Source: Budorcas taxicolor | Lineage: Eukaryota; Chordata; Mammalia; Artiodactyla; Bovidae | NCBI RefSeq assembly: GCF_023091745.1 | Contig: NC_068912.1 | Span: forward strand, 78,665,067 to 78,729,066 | Direction of reading: 5' to 3' | DNA: 64,000 nt | Part shown: positions 9,994 through 20,352 of the stretch, in pieces | Layout: every line of letters begins with the position of its first letter | How positions within the stretch are numbered: the stretch's first letter is position 1 | Notes under the pieces: model-generated | What the model was told of the DNA's origin: nothing | Databases searched by the model: none | The model's input: the letters and a program-made list of their open reading frames with translations, nothing else | Program-made: the position numbers and the translations under genes

Positions 9994-12939
9994 GGAATTG
10001 ATTGTTTTCATGTAGAAAAAAGTTGTTAAAGGATCTGTTTGTTCTTCAAGACACATATAAAGAATCACATGGAGTCAGCAAACATACCATAGAGGAAACA
10101 ACATCTAGGCCAAATTGGAGGGCCTACCAATCTTGGCAGGGTTCTCGAAGCAAAGAGTGGACTTTGGGGCCCATAATGAGGCTCTATTCAGCAGGCCAGT
10201 GTGGCTAGGCCAGGAGAAGAAGGGAGAAGGGGAAAGAGGCATCCCAGGCACCAGGGGTGATGTGAACCCAGTCCTTATTCAGCCAGCACTTAATTTACAG
10301 GTAGAGAATAAACACTGGGCCACACCAGACTGAATAAAAATAGTTGTATTTCTAATGGCAGTCTGAAAAGGCTAGCTGCACTGTTTATTTCCCTGGATCA
10401 TAGCCTTCTGGGAAGACATCAAGACAGAGCACACACAGCTGCCAGCTCCAAATCTGGGCCCTTTCCTGCACACGTGTTCAGGATGAGCTGAGATCTCCCC
10501 ATAGCAATGACCGTGACATCCAGTCCCCCAGTCTAGGTGTGGGTGGAAATCTGAACCGCTTAGGAAAAACTCAGAATGTGTCCTGCACAAGTCAGAGTTT
10601 GTCTCTGGGTTAGACTGCATTGCCACACAGATGCCTAAAGCCTCAAACTTCGAGGCAGACAGCTTGGCCAGGAGTGGGCATATTCGACCAGGGGAGAGCA
10701 GGGCAAGCCCATCTTGCTACATGCAGCCCAGCCACAGAGCCTCTGTAGTCAAAACCTCAAAAGCCTTGTCACCAAAGATGGGCTTCACTGGATTTGCAGA
10801 AACTGAATTTAAACAGTTAAACCTGTTGTGTAACTCCTGTGTTGACAAAGTCATTTATAAGCATGAAGTGCGTACACCACCACCTATAGTTTGTAGAACC
10901 ACATTAGTGAAACCATAAATTTCAACTTCAGATATTCAAAAAGAAATCATTTTAAAGCTTACTCAGTCATGTAAAAGGACTGGCTCCACTGACATAAGGT
11001 CTTAAAGAAATCAGTCTGAGTTTGAAAGAAAATCAGGTTGAGATTTCCAGGGACTAAATGCAAATAGACATTTTGGACTTCTATAGCAACTAGTCTGAGA
11101 AGGCGTTCTCAAAATTTGGTGCCCAGAGTACGTGGGGAAAACTGGAGGCACATTTCCAAGTGGTAAAATAAGCATCTGGCTAACAATGTCCAGTTACCTA
11201 GGAAGCTGTACACTCTGTTTCTGAGAGCATGAATTTATTTTGAATGCAGCCTATTTTCCAAACAGGTTTGTATTATTTCCTGAGAAATCAAAATTAAACA
11301 ACTCCTCTTTTCTAAAATCATGACCAGTGATACATTCGTGGCAATTCCAGTTAAGGAACAAAGAGGGCGCGTCTGCTGGTAAATAACTTGATGTGACTGG
11401 GCATGGTGGCAATGACGGAGGGCTTGGGGAACTCAGGGATGAAGCCCTGCCTTAGGGTGGGTGAGTCTTCAGAATCACAGCTGGGCTTATGGACACAGCA
11501 CATACTCAGAGTCACCTGTCGCACACCAGTGCTGTGCCAGGCACCAAGTGCATGTTCCCCTCAAGATGCAAACAGGGGGTCCCTAGAAGAGCAGAGACCT
11601 GAGACAGCAGTGGGGCTTCAGAGACGATGACCGGAGGTGTGGGAGGAGCTTTAGAGAAAGAAAAAAAAGGACAAGACTGAGGGTGCCAGAGGGAGAGAAG
11701 CAAGAGACAGCAAACCAGCCTGGGAGCAGCAGGGAGGGAAAGCAGAGACTAGCTAACAGAGCCTTGCAAGGGTGAGAATGAAGGGGACAAGAGAACTCAG
11801 GGAGGGGACTGAGACAGAAGCGAAGAGAAGACACAGAAGCAGAGTACCTGAGACAGAGTTAACGAGAGGGCTCTGAGCCAGAAGCAAGAGGTGAGGAGAA
11901 GCTGAGTCTTCTGGGTCTTTTTTTTCCCCTGCTGAATAGAGCCTTGATTATAGTGTTACCCAATGTCTGATAAATTTCAGTCTACTTCTTTAACATTTCA
12001 TGGAGAGAACTACATGAATGCAAAAGGCACCCCAAAGCTAAGAACCTTGAGTTAAATGTGGGAGAAAAACTCCTACCGTAGTTGCAATTAACACCCCAAT
12101 TTAGGTCTAATATTATAAAGGGTGATTTTTCAAAAAAAAATTATCTATCAGGTTTATTTTAGTTCCCACTCCAGCCCAATGAGCCTAATGTGAGTCCCTT
12201 TTTTTCCCTCCTTCAAGAACAGCTGTTCTTTTGAACCTTCTGAATAGGCATCTGATTCAGCTTTGAAGGAAGTCATTTTAGAAGTTGGTGCAGCCTGTCA
12301 TCAGGACAACTTGGATAAATCCAAGCTCATGCACCACCGACTTCTCTAAAAAAGCAAGAATTCTGGTGACCAGCGAGGAATCAGAGTTCCTGTTAACTCT
12401 TAAACCGGTGGACACATTTTCCTCCTCTAGGCTGTAAATTCAGGCATAAGTGGTTTCGAGACCATTCCCTACTTATGAATTTAATACAGAAAATGTATCT
12501 GCAGCTCAACTGCAAAAAGGGAAAGGTTTCTTTCAATTTTATTGGATTTCAGCTCCATTATGACTTTGCGGCCTCTGTTGGAGAAAAGCATTCTCATATA
12601 ATGAGCTCTTATATCATTAAATTGGAAATGAAATAACGGTTGATGGTAGCAGCCCCTGCAGGAACTGTCTGACTTTTGACCCATCATATTGATGACTACT
12701 TGCCTTGCCTGCTCTGGGGCAAGGTTTTAGGTGAATGCAATAAGTAAGTTTAACTTGACCAAGACTGTATTTATGTTCCATGCAATTACTACAAAAAATT
12801 ACAAGACTGAGTCTGAAAAGTCATTTAAGCTCATTTTTTCCCCCTGCAGGAAAAAAAAAAAAATGAAACGGGGCTTTAAGAAATTTAAACTAGCATAGGT
12901 TGAAATGCAAACCTACTAAAAATGGTCATTTAAATACTT
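9994..12939. other. SGIP1 intron with few recognisable repeats
   Basis: Nearly 3 kb between the 72-nt and 25-nt exons without any Bov SINE or BovB, the least invaded long stretch here. 11580-11900 is a strongly purine-rich tract on the plus strand. Small open frames (10002-10333, 10372-10626 minus, 10631-10918, 11403-11630) show no domain and no paired splice sites. Confidence 0.55.
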
Positions 12940-12941
12940 AC

Positions 12942-12966
12942 AATTCCATCTCTATCTGGTGAACCT
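12942..12966 (-). CDS. SGIP1: SGIP1 coding exon, 25-nt microexon (residues 25-33)
   Basis: The acceptor is ttttgttacAG (AG at 12968-12967). The first base A completes the split threonine codon (AC|A), followed by GGT TCA CCA GAT AGA GAT GGA ATT = GSPDRDGI. The donor is a consensus GTAAGT (GT at 12941-12940). At 25 nt it is not a multiple of three, so skipping it alone would shift the frame. It leaves phase 0, which matches the next exon. A second AG two bases inside the exon would break the frame, so the first AG is taken. The peptide is the short linker after the basic N-terminal block of the MP domain. Confidence 0.94.
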
Positions 12967-12968
12967 CT

Positions 12969-13509
12969 GTAACAAAAAGAAATTAGTAGCTATTAGGAAA
13001 ATGAATCATTCTTGCTACACAGACTCAAGTACAACAATAAGAGTCATTAACCACCTCTTGCCAGTTCCCACCCCAATAAACCTGGTAATGAAAGCTACTC
13101 AAAACAAACTGGTTGAATGATATTTCAGTGTGGGGTGTGTGTACATGTATGTGGGAGGGAGAGATTCATTAAAAATTGAAATCCAAAAGGCACAAGTTGT
13201 TGGTGCAGTGTCTTGCCCACTTTTGAGAGAATTCAGTAAGAGCTGTCCCATTTAATCAGCTTCCATTTAAAACTACCACTAGGAATGCCAACCGATTTTT
13301 TCTCTCATCTTCTCCCCATAAGTGGTCTTCCCCTTATAAGAAGGAATTTCTATAGTATTTTTCAAGTCACTTTGAGAATCTGTATTTTCCTCCATCTTTC
13401 TATATTTACTGCTCCTTTGATTATATGAGAGCAGGAAATGAAGGGCAATTTTACTAAATGGTTCACTTTGATGACTGAAGTCCAGGGTATTTAATCCACA
13501 GTGATGCTA
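12969..13509. other. SGIP1 intron upstream of the microexon
   Basis: Contains a GTGTG-rich patch near 13130-13155. No transposon recognised. Confidence 0.4.
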
Positions 13510-13695
13510 GGCTACAGTGTTTAAGAATAAGGTTTTTAGAGAAGAATGAATCTAGGTGTTCCAACTCCATTATTTACTAATTCTCTGATCTTGGACAAAT
13601 TACTTAACCTTTCTAAGTCAATTTAAATATGATAAGTATATAAAGAACTTATAATGATTCCCAACACATACTAAGTCTTCAAAAATGTTTGTTAC
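13510..13695 (+). mobile_element. MIR SINE
   Basis: Plus-strand MIR core and 3' part: CTGATCTTGGACAAATTACTTAACCTTTCTAAGTCAATTT, then ACACATACTAAGTCTTCAA. Confidence 0.8.
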
Positions 13696-13872
13696 AGGAT
13701 TTTTTCCTCTTCCATGATGGCTCTACCCTAGGAACAAACACAAAACTTCCCACTTGCAGCCATGTTAGGCTTTATAGCAATAGAGGAAGGGTATTACTGT
13801 TACTCTGGAAAACTGAACTGGAGGAACAGAAGAAAGGGGGAAGTAAAAGGGTAGTCATTGTAACTTTATAAC

Positions 13873-13942
13873 CTCTTATATTAATTCTAATATTAATATT
13901 TTAATTAATATTAATTCTAATATTAATTAATATTAGGAGTTA
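13873..13942. repeat. AT-rich palindromic tract (AATATTAATT units)
   Basis: Repeated TTAATTCTAATATTAAT units make overlapping inverted repeats over 70 bases. Confidence 0.8.
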
Positions 13943-14035
13943 GAAAAATATTATTCTATTAACATGGAGACCAGAATCATGCTCAGGTGAGGACCTGCAC
14001 TGTTTGTAAGGAAACCTTAGTAAGTGCTTGGGTGG

Positions 14036-14226
14036 AGTGAAAATGAAAGTCCCTTAGTCATGTCCAATCTTTGCGGCCCCATGGACTATAAAGTTCATGG
14101 AATTCCCCAGGCCAGAATACTAGAGTGTGTAGCTGCTCCCTTCTCCAGTAGATCTTCCCAACTGAGGGATCGAACTCAGGTCTCCCATATTGCAGGCAGA
14201 TTCTTTACCAGCTGAGCCACCAGGTG
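14036..14226 (-). mobile_element. Bov-tA SINE, diverged
   Basis: Reverse complement from GTGAAAATGAAAGTCCCTTAGTC to ACCAGCTGAGCCACCAG, with a small deletion after CATGGACTATA. No clear target-site duplication. Confidence 0.88.
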
Positions 14227-14604
14227 TGTTTGGAACTGTGCCTTAGGAGGCGGGATCAAGTGAGATGTTCTTTATTTGCTGGGACATCTTCTTAGCTCCA
14301 AGGTTTGATTCCTTTCCCTGCCAACACCCCCTTCAAAATTAGCAGAACATTCTACTTGGATTACAAAACATTTGATGGGAGTGCATCATTTTTCATAATC
14401 ATTTCCATGTGGATACAAGAATGAATCAGTGATACAGGGGCTAGAAGTAGAGAGGACACTGTTTTTGACCATGAGACCATGAGAGCTGACAGAAGTCTGA
14501 GGGTGTTTGGACATTTGCTGGCTATGAGAATTCCAAACAGTTGGTTCAAAGAAATTTCATCTAAGAAAGAAGGATAGCAAGAGTTATATATAATTAATTG
14601 AACA
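14227..14604. other. Unassigned intron sequence
   Basis: Nothing recognised; a 62-codon minus frame (14361-14549) has no support. Confidence 0.4.
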
Positions 14605-14690
14605 AATATTGAGTGACTTATAATGGGCCAGGCACTAGTCTAAACTCAGGAGATAAAATGATGAAGAAGACATGCTTTTTGAGACAAGCA
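14605..14690. mobile_element. L2-like fragment
   Basis: AACAAATATTGAGTGACTTATAATGGGCCAGGCACTAGTCTAAA followed by GATAAAATGATGAAGAAGACATG matches a common mammalian LINE-derived phrase. Confidence 0.5.
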
Positions 14691-15134
14691 AGTAAATCCA
14701 CTGGGTTATTATGACTACAATAAACCCAGGTGGCAAGAAAGCACAGAGAAAAGTACCAACTCACACTCATCAAAGCCAATTTTCCTTATCAGATTTATAT
14801 GCTGAAAAAACAGACATTTCTTACTAGGATTTCAGCCTCTGCTAAAGGGATCAGGAGAGAGGAGATTTTGTTAACTTTTGCGTAGGACAGATCCAGCGGC
14901 ACTCATCCTGTGGAGCTGTCTTTAGGGGCAGGTGATAGATGCAAGGGGATCTAAAATGGGAGGCCACTTGGTTTCATGCATATTACCGCTATAGGGATGG
15001 CATTTCAAACATTTTCATCAGAATAAATGTAATTGTACACAGCAGTGTTGATGTCTGTTTGAATCCTTTGTCTTATCCATTGGTGGAAATGAGGCTGGTT
15101 CTTCCCAGTATGGTGGTGGTAAGCACGGTGATGG

Positions 15135-15365
15135 AGGGCACCAGCTATAGCACCAGACTGCAGGTTTCAGTCAGCTCAGATCTCCCAGCTGCACAACTCT
15201 GAACAAGAGCTTCACCCCTTTGTGTTTCAGTTTCCTCAGTTACATGATAGCTGTGATAACAGTATATACCTCACAGGGCTATTAAAGGATTCAGTGAGTT
15301 AATATAAATGAAGAGCCTGGAATGGTGCCTAGAACATTGTAAATACTCATAAAATGTTATCTAGA
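15135..15365 (+). mobile_element. MIR SINE, near full length
   Basis: Plus-strand MIR: CACCAGACTGCAGG, TTTCAGTTTCCTCAGTTACATGATAG, CCTCACAGGGCTATTAAAGGATTCAGTGAGTTAATA, then the tail GGTGCCTAGAACATTGTAAATACTCA. Confidence 0.85.
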
Positions 15366-15651
15366 TTAAAGTTATTATGTCAATATAAGCTGACCCAGGA
15401 TGAGGAGTAGAGAGAGATTTTAGCAGCCTCAGACAATTGGGCATGTCCTCAATTTATTTCCTAACCCCATCTTATTAAGTTTTATGTTTTTAAATACAGC
15501 AGACCCACTATATTTACTGACTTCCATTTTAAAACTGATCATCTACCAGGCACCTTTTGCCTCTGTTTTTAAAAATGACAGTTACCTCTTGCCACTACTC
15601 CCTTTTCTTTTACCCCGCTATTGGTCTTGATTATAATTTTATCCATCTATT

Positions 15652-15679
15652 CTTTTTTGTTTTTTTTTTCCCCCCCCTG
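15652..15679 (+). repeat. Poly-T/poly-C tract
   Basis: Two T runs separated by a single G, then a run of eight C. Such runs are assembly-error prone. Confidence 0.85.
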
Positions 15680-15900
15680 GGTAATAAAAGAATAGGCACT
15701 TGATTCTGGACTAGAAAACTGACTCCATGTCTTATTTTCTGGGTAGCCTTCAGTAATTAATTCATTTTGGCATTGATTTCTCATCTCTAAAATTGAGATA
15801 TTACTTCTAACCTTACTGAATTACCATGAGGATTAAAAAGGATATCAGTGCATTACAAAATACCTTGCACAGAGCCTGCCATTTAGCACAGGCTCTCTCC
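15680..15900 (+). mobile_element. MIR SINE
   Basis: A second plus-strand MIR about 300 bp downstream of the previous one: TTGATTTCTCATCTCTAAAATTGAG, CATGAGGATTAAAAAGGAT, CCTTGCACAGAGCCTGCC. Confidence 0.75.
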
Positions 15901-17079
15901 TTTCCTCTTTCTATCAGCCATTGTAATGATGATCAAATCAGGAAGCTCTGGTTCTAACCCCCCTCTATCTAAGGACACCCAATCAGCTGAATTTGGAGCT
16001 GGCAGCTACCATAGTAGGTTGCTTGGCAACCCTCATGGAGTTGCAACAGCCCTGAAAACCGTTTGCATCAGCAAGGTTTCAGTGATGGCAGACTATCATA
16101 AGCATTACCCAAATTTGAAGGGATAGTACATTGCCAGAATATTTCCCCAGCCTTCTGCAAGAATGATGTATGACCCAGTCAGAGAGCAGGGGGTTCCTGA
16201 AAGGCAGAGGCTTACATTAAATGACTTGTCCTTTGACCATCACGGCTGATGGAACCAGTTTATAGCTAATTTGCTACACCTAAGTAAACTGGGGCACTCA
16301 GATTATAAGAAGCGAAGGAGAGATGCTTGGGATTTTACAAGCAAATGTCTCATAAGAGTACTTCAGAGAGATGTTGGCCATCTACCCAAAGCCGTGAGGA
16401 GTAACTTTCTCATTTTCATGATTTTAGAAGTGATGATGGAAGAGCGGTGCTTTTGCCAAAGCCAAATAGCTCAGCCTGCCCTGGGGAGGTTGTCTGACCT
16501 CTTTTCCCTTTTGAGGGAGCTTTCATCCTTTTTAGTTTTCGTCACACACCAGAGATTACGTGTAGTCAGTTACAGACACTATCTTCAAAGAAAACTGGAT
16601 TTGGTTTCTGCTAACAACATTCTCCTGAGATACGTCTAGTAGTATCCCACACAGCATGTGGCACATTGTAGGTGACACGATGTTGCTGTCCGACAGAGTC
16701 TGGCCTTTTAGGGAAATTACACTCTAATGTCAATGCAGGCCCATTAGAGGAAAGTGTATTCTAACGCCATGGAGCTATTGGCAAAGCTGAAGCCAGAGCC
16801 CAGGTCCCCTGACTCTGCTGAATAAACCGTCTCCTATTCTGATTAACTTTTCAAAAATGGCAATTTCATAGGAAATAATGGAAGTTGTAAAATGCTCAGA
16901 AATTTTTCTAATTTAATCATTTAAAAACATTGGCAAGACTAGATAGAGTGAATGTAGCTTCCATGAAATAACTATTTACCCAAAGAGAAAGCACAAAGAA
17001 AAGGTAAGATCAGGAGACTTAACATCTGATATTTAGACAAAACATGGCTTTTTACCCCTCAATCCTTTACAGTCTCTGG
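15901..17079. other. Unassigned intron with a 122-codon open frame
   Basis: A plus-strand open frame at 16271-16639 resembles no family I know and lies antisense to SGIP1. A possible weak MIR trace sits near 16760-16830. Confidence 0.4.
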
Positions 17080-17385
17080 TTTAAAAGCCTCACGACTTCA
17101 AGGTTGCTCACTGTCTAAGGAAGGAAGCCCAGACACGTCAGCCTGGCACTTAAAGCCCTTCCTTCCTATCTAGCCCTGATCTTTTCAGCCTCAACTCCCA
17201 TCATCACATTTACCAGCAGTCGACAGGTAGACAGACTGCCCTGTTTAGCTTGTCCTGAAGAACTCCTTGGATTTTCTACATCTCTGCTTTGGCCGTTGCT
17301 CCCTTTGCATGAAATGAATGTCCTCATCTTCTTGAAGATCAAACTCAAGGCTTCTCCCACTTTGAAACTTCATTGAACATCTCTT
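17080..17385 (+). mobile_element. L2-like LINE fragment
   Basis: Recognisable order: CCTGGCACTTAAAGCCCTTCC, tttgcatgaaatgaatgtcctcatc, GATCAAACTCAAGGCTTCTCCCACTTTGAA. Confidence 0.6.
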
Positions 17386-17452
17386 TAAATATGAGCTTTT
17401 CCATCCTCGAATTTCCCAGAAAATTCCATTTTTAGTTGCTCAAAAGGAACTT

Positions 17453-17728
17453 GCTGCTGCTGCTGCTAAGTCGCTTCAGTCGTGTCCAACTCTGTGCGAC
17501 CTCATAGACGGCAGCCCACCAGGCTCCCTCATCCCTGAGATTCTCCAGGCAAGAACACTGGAGTAGGTTGCCATTTCCTTCGCCAATGCATGAAAGTGAA
17601 AAGTGAAAGTGAAGTTGCTCAGTCATGTCTGACTCTTAGCGACCCCATGGACTGCAGTCCACCAGGCTCCTCCATCCATGGCATTTTCCAGGCAAGAATA
17701 CTGGAGTGGGTTGCCATTGCCTTCTCCT
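17453..17728 (-). mobile_element. BOV-A2 SINE, complete
   Basis: (GCT)n head, two Bov-A monomers with the AAAGTGAAAAGTGAAAGTGAAG linker, and an exact 11-base duplication AAAAGGAACTT (17442-17452 and 17729-17739). Confidence 0.96.
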
Positions 17729-17739
17729 AAAAGGAACTT

Positions 17740-18180
17740 ACCACATATTAATTTGTACTAGTAATAGGAGTAGTGGCTGCTGCCATTCACTGAGCATTTG
17801 CTAAGTACTAGTTACCAGTGTAGTCATGTCAAATGTTAGCTGTTTTAGTTATATGAAAGATACTTCAATTTGCATGAATTAAAAATTATCAGAGGACAAG
17901 GCCACAGGGCAAAGCTCCGCACCTTGTGATAACATTTATGCAGGACAAACATATATAGAAGGAAAAGCTAAAGGTATGAGATCAAGATAACCCTTTTCCT
18001 TTTTAACTGTGTCTAAACAACTATTGATTTTCCCATTTCCTAACTTTCTTGCAGGGATTCTAGCCAAATAAGAGGCTTAACAGGCTCATTATTCTTCTAT
18101 ACAGCAGCCCAAACCAGACCAACATTCCCACGTGGGCATCGCCAGCTGATGCTGAGCAGTGGTGTTCTCCTCAAGTACAT
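17740..18180. other. SGIP1 intron flanking the 64-nt exon
   Basis: Contains no recognised repeat and lies just downstream of the exon in gene orientation. Confidence 0.4.
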
Positions 18181-18182
18181 AC

Positions 18183-18246
18183 GTAGAATCAGTGTCCTTT
18201 TCTTTCTTCCGTATTCCAAAGGCCTTCCTTGTACGTTTTTTCAATC
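18183..18246 (-). CDS. SGIP1: SGIP1 coding exon, 64 nt (residues ~4-25)
   Basis: On the minus strand a pyrimidine-rich tract ending cccacAG (AG at 18248-18247) precedes GA TTG AAA AAA CGT. The exon reads [20 protein letters not shown] and ends with the split codon AC before the donor GTATGT (GT at 18182-18181). The incoming phase needs one base from the previous exon, matching the SGIP1 start MMEG with the glycine codon split G|GA. The peptide is strongly basic (11 K/R of 20) and is the first part of the membrane phospholipid-binding (MP) domain, which binds acidic lipids and deforms membranes at sites of endocytosis. The exon lies in non-repetitive sequence. Identification rests on recognising the SGIP1 N-terminus and on joining in frame to the next three exons. 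Confidence 0.95.
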
Positions 18247-18492
18247 CTGTGGGAAAACAACAAAAGGTCAGAAAGTTTATTTTCGAATGTTCCTAGCAAC
18301 ATTCAAGTGAACTATTTTTAAAGTTGCAGCACATTAGTTAAATCTGAATGTTCAAAAAGCCACGAAAGTTTCTTCATGTGTATGCATGTGTGTGTGTGTG
18401 TATGATTCATTATCATATTTTTCAACAGAATTTATCAAGGACATGGCACTATAAGCTCTTAGTACTATAAGCAATGCAAGAATATAAAAATG

Positions 18493-18800
18493 AGGTTTCC
18501 CTGGTAGCTCAGCAGTAAAGACTCCACCTGCTAATGCAGGAGATGTGGGTTCGATCCCTGATTCGGGAAGATCCTTCATGCTGCGGTGCAACTAAGCCCA
18601 TTTGCTACAACTATTGAGCCTGTGCTCTAGAGTCCTGGAATCTCAACTACTAAAGCCCTCATCTAGAGCCCATACTCCCCAACAAGAGAAGCCACTGCAA
18701 TGAGAAGCCTGTAAGTTGCATTTGGAGAGTAGGCCTGGCTCGCTGCAACTAGAGAAAAGCCCACACAGCAATAAAGCAAAGCTAAATAAATAAGCAAAAT
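18493..18800 (+). mobile_element. CHR-2-type tRNA-derived SINE
   Basis: The tRNA-like head (GTTTCCCTGGTAGCTCAGCAG, B box GGTTCGATCCC) is followed by the long cetartiodactyl-type body (GCAACTAAGCCC, TGAGCCTGTGCTCTAGAG, CAACAAGAGAAGCCACTGCAA, CTGCAACTAGAGAAA) and tail AATAAATAAGC. This body differs from Bov-A, so it is an older cetartiodactyl SINE. It sits about 250 bp upstream of the 64-nt SGIP1 exon. Confidence 0.82.
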
Positions 18801-19059
18801 TATTATTTTTTTAAATATAGATAAATGGAAAGGAGATCAGGACCAGGTACAGAAAAGTTGGCAAGCTTTTCTTAGACTATTGTTATTCATTCTCCAAATA
18901 GGCACTCTGCCAAGAAACCCAATCACAGATTTAGAACAGTAATTTCTAGGTTAGATGTATTCTTGAGAACGGGATAGTTCCAAGACAGAAATCATGTAAA
19001 CCACATGAGAGAGCCATGTTGGCCTGACATCTTTGTATCCATTCCCAATTCATCCTTTT

Positions 19060-19490
19060 CTGCTTTTTCAATTTGGTGGCTTTATTGGATTCTCTGAACA
19101 TACCACAACATCTGTACTCTAACATCTCTTTTTCCCTTGTTTGGTCCTTACCACTGGCTGAAATGCTTTTCCTATCTTGTTGATATTTAGAACTTCCACA
19201 CATGCTTCCAAGGCCCCATCAGCTTCCACCTCCTCTGTGAGGGCCTCCTAATCCTAGTGTAGCCAGAAACCGACTGTCCTGTGCTCCCCTCAAATTTCGC
19301 TCTTATATGTTATTGACTTACCCAACTAACCAACAACGATATATTATAATACAACAAATTACTCCACCTTTTAGTTCCTATGTCAATTTCCCCCAAAGAC
19401 TGTAAGCCTTTCTAGGACAGAGGCCAAGGATATGCTCTCTATATCCTCTGCACCAAACACAGGAACCAGATAATATTTGTTGATTTAAGA
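19060..19490 (+). mobile_element. L2 LINE 3' end
   Basis: L2 phrases in order: CTGAAATGCTTTTCCT, CCCATCAGCTTCCACCTCCTCTGTGAGGGCCTCC, GACTGTAAGCCTTTCTAGGACAGAGGCCAAG, ending CCAAACACAGGAACCAGATAATATTTGTTGA. Confidence 0.75.
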
Positions 19491-19664
19491 TGTCCTCTAA
19501 GAAGCATCATTCAGGTGCTATTAGAATAAGAAGGCTCCTTTCTTCCACCCTAGACAAACCAGGCCCAATCCTGTATCTTCCATTCTTGTCCTATAAAGGT
19601 TCTGTCTGGGATTCCCATCTCCTACACGTCCTGCAGTTACATGTGTGGCTTGCATTTCTCACGC

Positions 19665-19866
19665 TGTGTGTGTTCTCAGTCGAGTCCGACTCTTTGATGC
19701 CATGGACTGTAGCCAGTCAGACACCTCTCTCCATAGCACTTCCCTGGCAAGAATACAGGAGTGGGCTGCCATTTCCTCCTCCAGGGAATCGTCCCAACCC
19801 AGGGTTCAAACCTACATCTCCTGCATTGCAGGTGGATTCTTTACCACTGAGCCATTGGGGAAACCA
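19665..19866 (-). mobile_element. Bov-tA SINE
   Basis: Reverse complement from TCTCAGTCGAGTCCGACTC to CACTGAGCCATTGGGGAAACC, relatively diverged. It supplies part of a 300-codon chance frame on the plus strand. Confidence 0.88.
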
Positions 19867-20016
19867 GTTCCTCATGTTAGTGAGTCTTATTCAGATATAC
19901 CATTGCCTATATATTCAAAACCTTAGACTTGTTACTGGTGGTTTGGAAATTTTTCTTCACAAATTATATCTGGAAAAGTCACTGATGTTCAGAATTTGTT
20001 TGGCACTACCGGGTGG

Positions 20017-20137
20017 ATCTGGAGAAGAAAATGGCTACCCACTCCAATATTCTTCCCTGGAGAATCCCATGGACAGAAGAACCTGGCAGGCTACCATCCA
20101 TGGGGTTGCAAAGAGTTGGACACGACTGAGCGACTAC
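20017..20137 (+). mobile_element. Bov-A monomer (5'-truncated SINE)
   Basis: Begins GGAGAAGAAAATGGCTACCC and ends GGACACGACTGAGCGACTAC. Flanked by CACTACCGGGTGG (20004-20016) and CACTACCAGGTGG (20138-20150), a 13-base duplication with one mismatch. Confidence 0.93.
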
Positions 20138-20151
20138 CACTACCAGGTGGC

Positions 20152-20352
20152 TTGGGCGTTCCAGGTGGCTCAGTGGGTAAAGAATCAATATGCAGTGCAG
20201 GCGACGATCCCTAGGCTGGGAAACTCCCCTGGAGGAGGGCACGGCAACCCACTCCAGTATTCTTGCCTGGAGAACCCCCGTGGACAGAGGATCCTGGTGT
20301 GCTACAGTCCTTGGGGTTGCAAAGAGTTGAACGTGACTGAAGCGACTGAGCA
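20152..20352 (+). mobile_element. Bov-tA SINE
   Basis: Starts right after the neighbour's target-site copy: GGCGTTCCAGGTGGCTCAGTGGG, with a damaged B box (CGACGATCCC), ending GACTGAAGCGACTGAGC. Confidence 0.9.

Noticed and set aside
16271..16639. 122-codon plus-strand frame
   Set aside because: No recognisable domain, codon bias or splice signals; length is within chance for an AT-balanced stretch.
18493..18560. tRNA-like A and B boxes (also at every Bov-tA head)
   Set aside because: These are tRNA-derived SINE heads with no cloverleaf or terminator, not tRNA genes.
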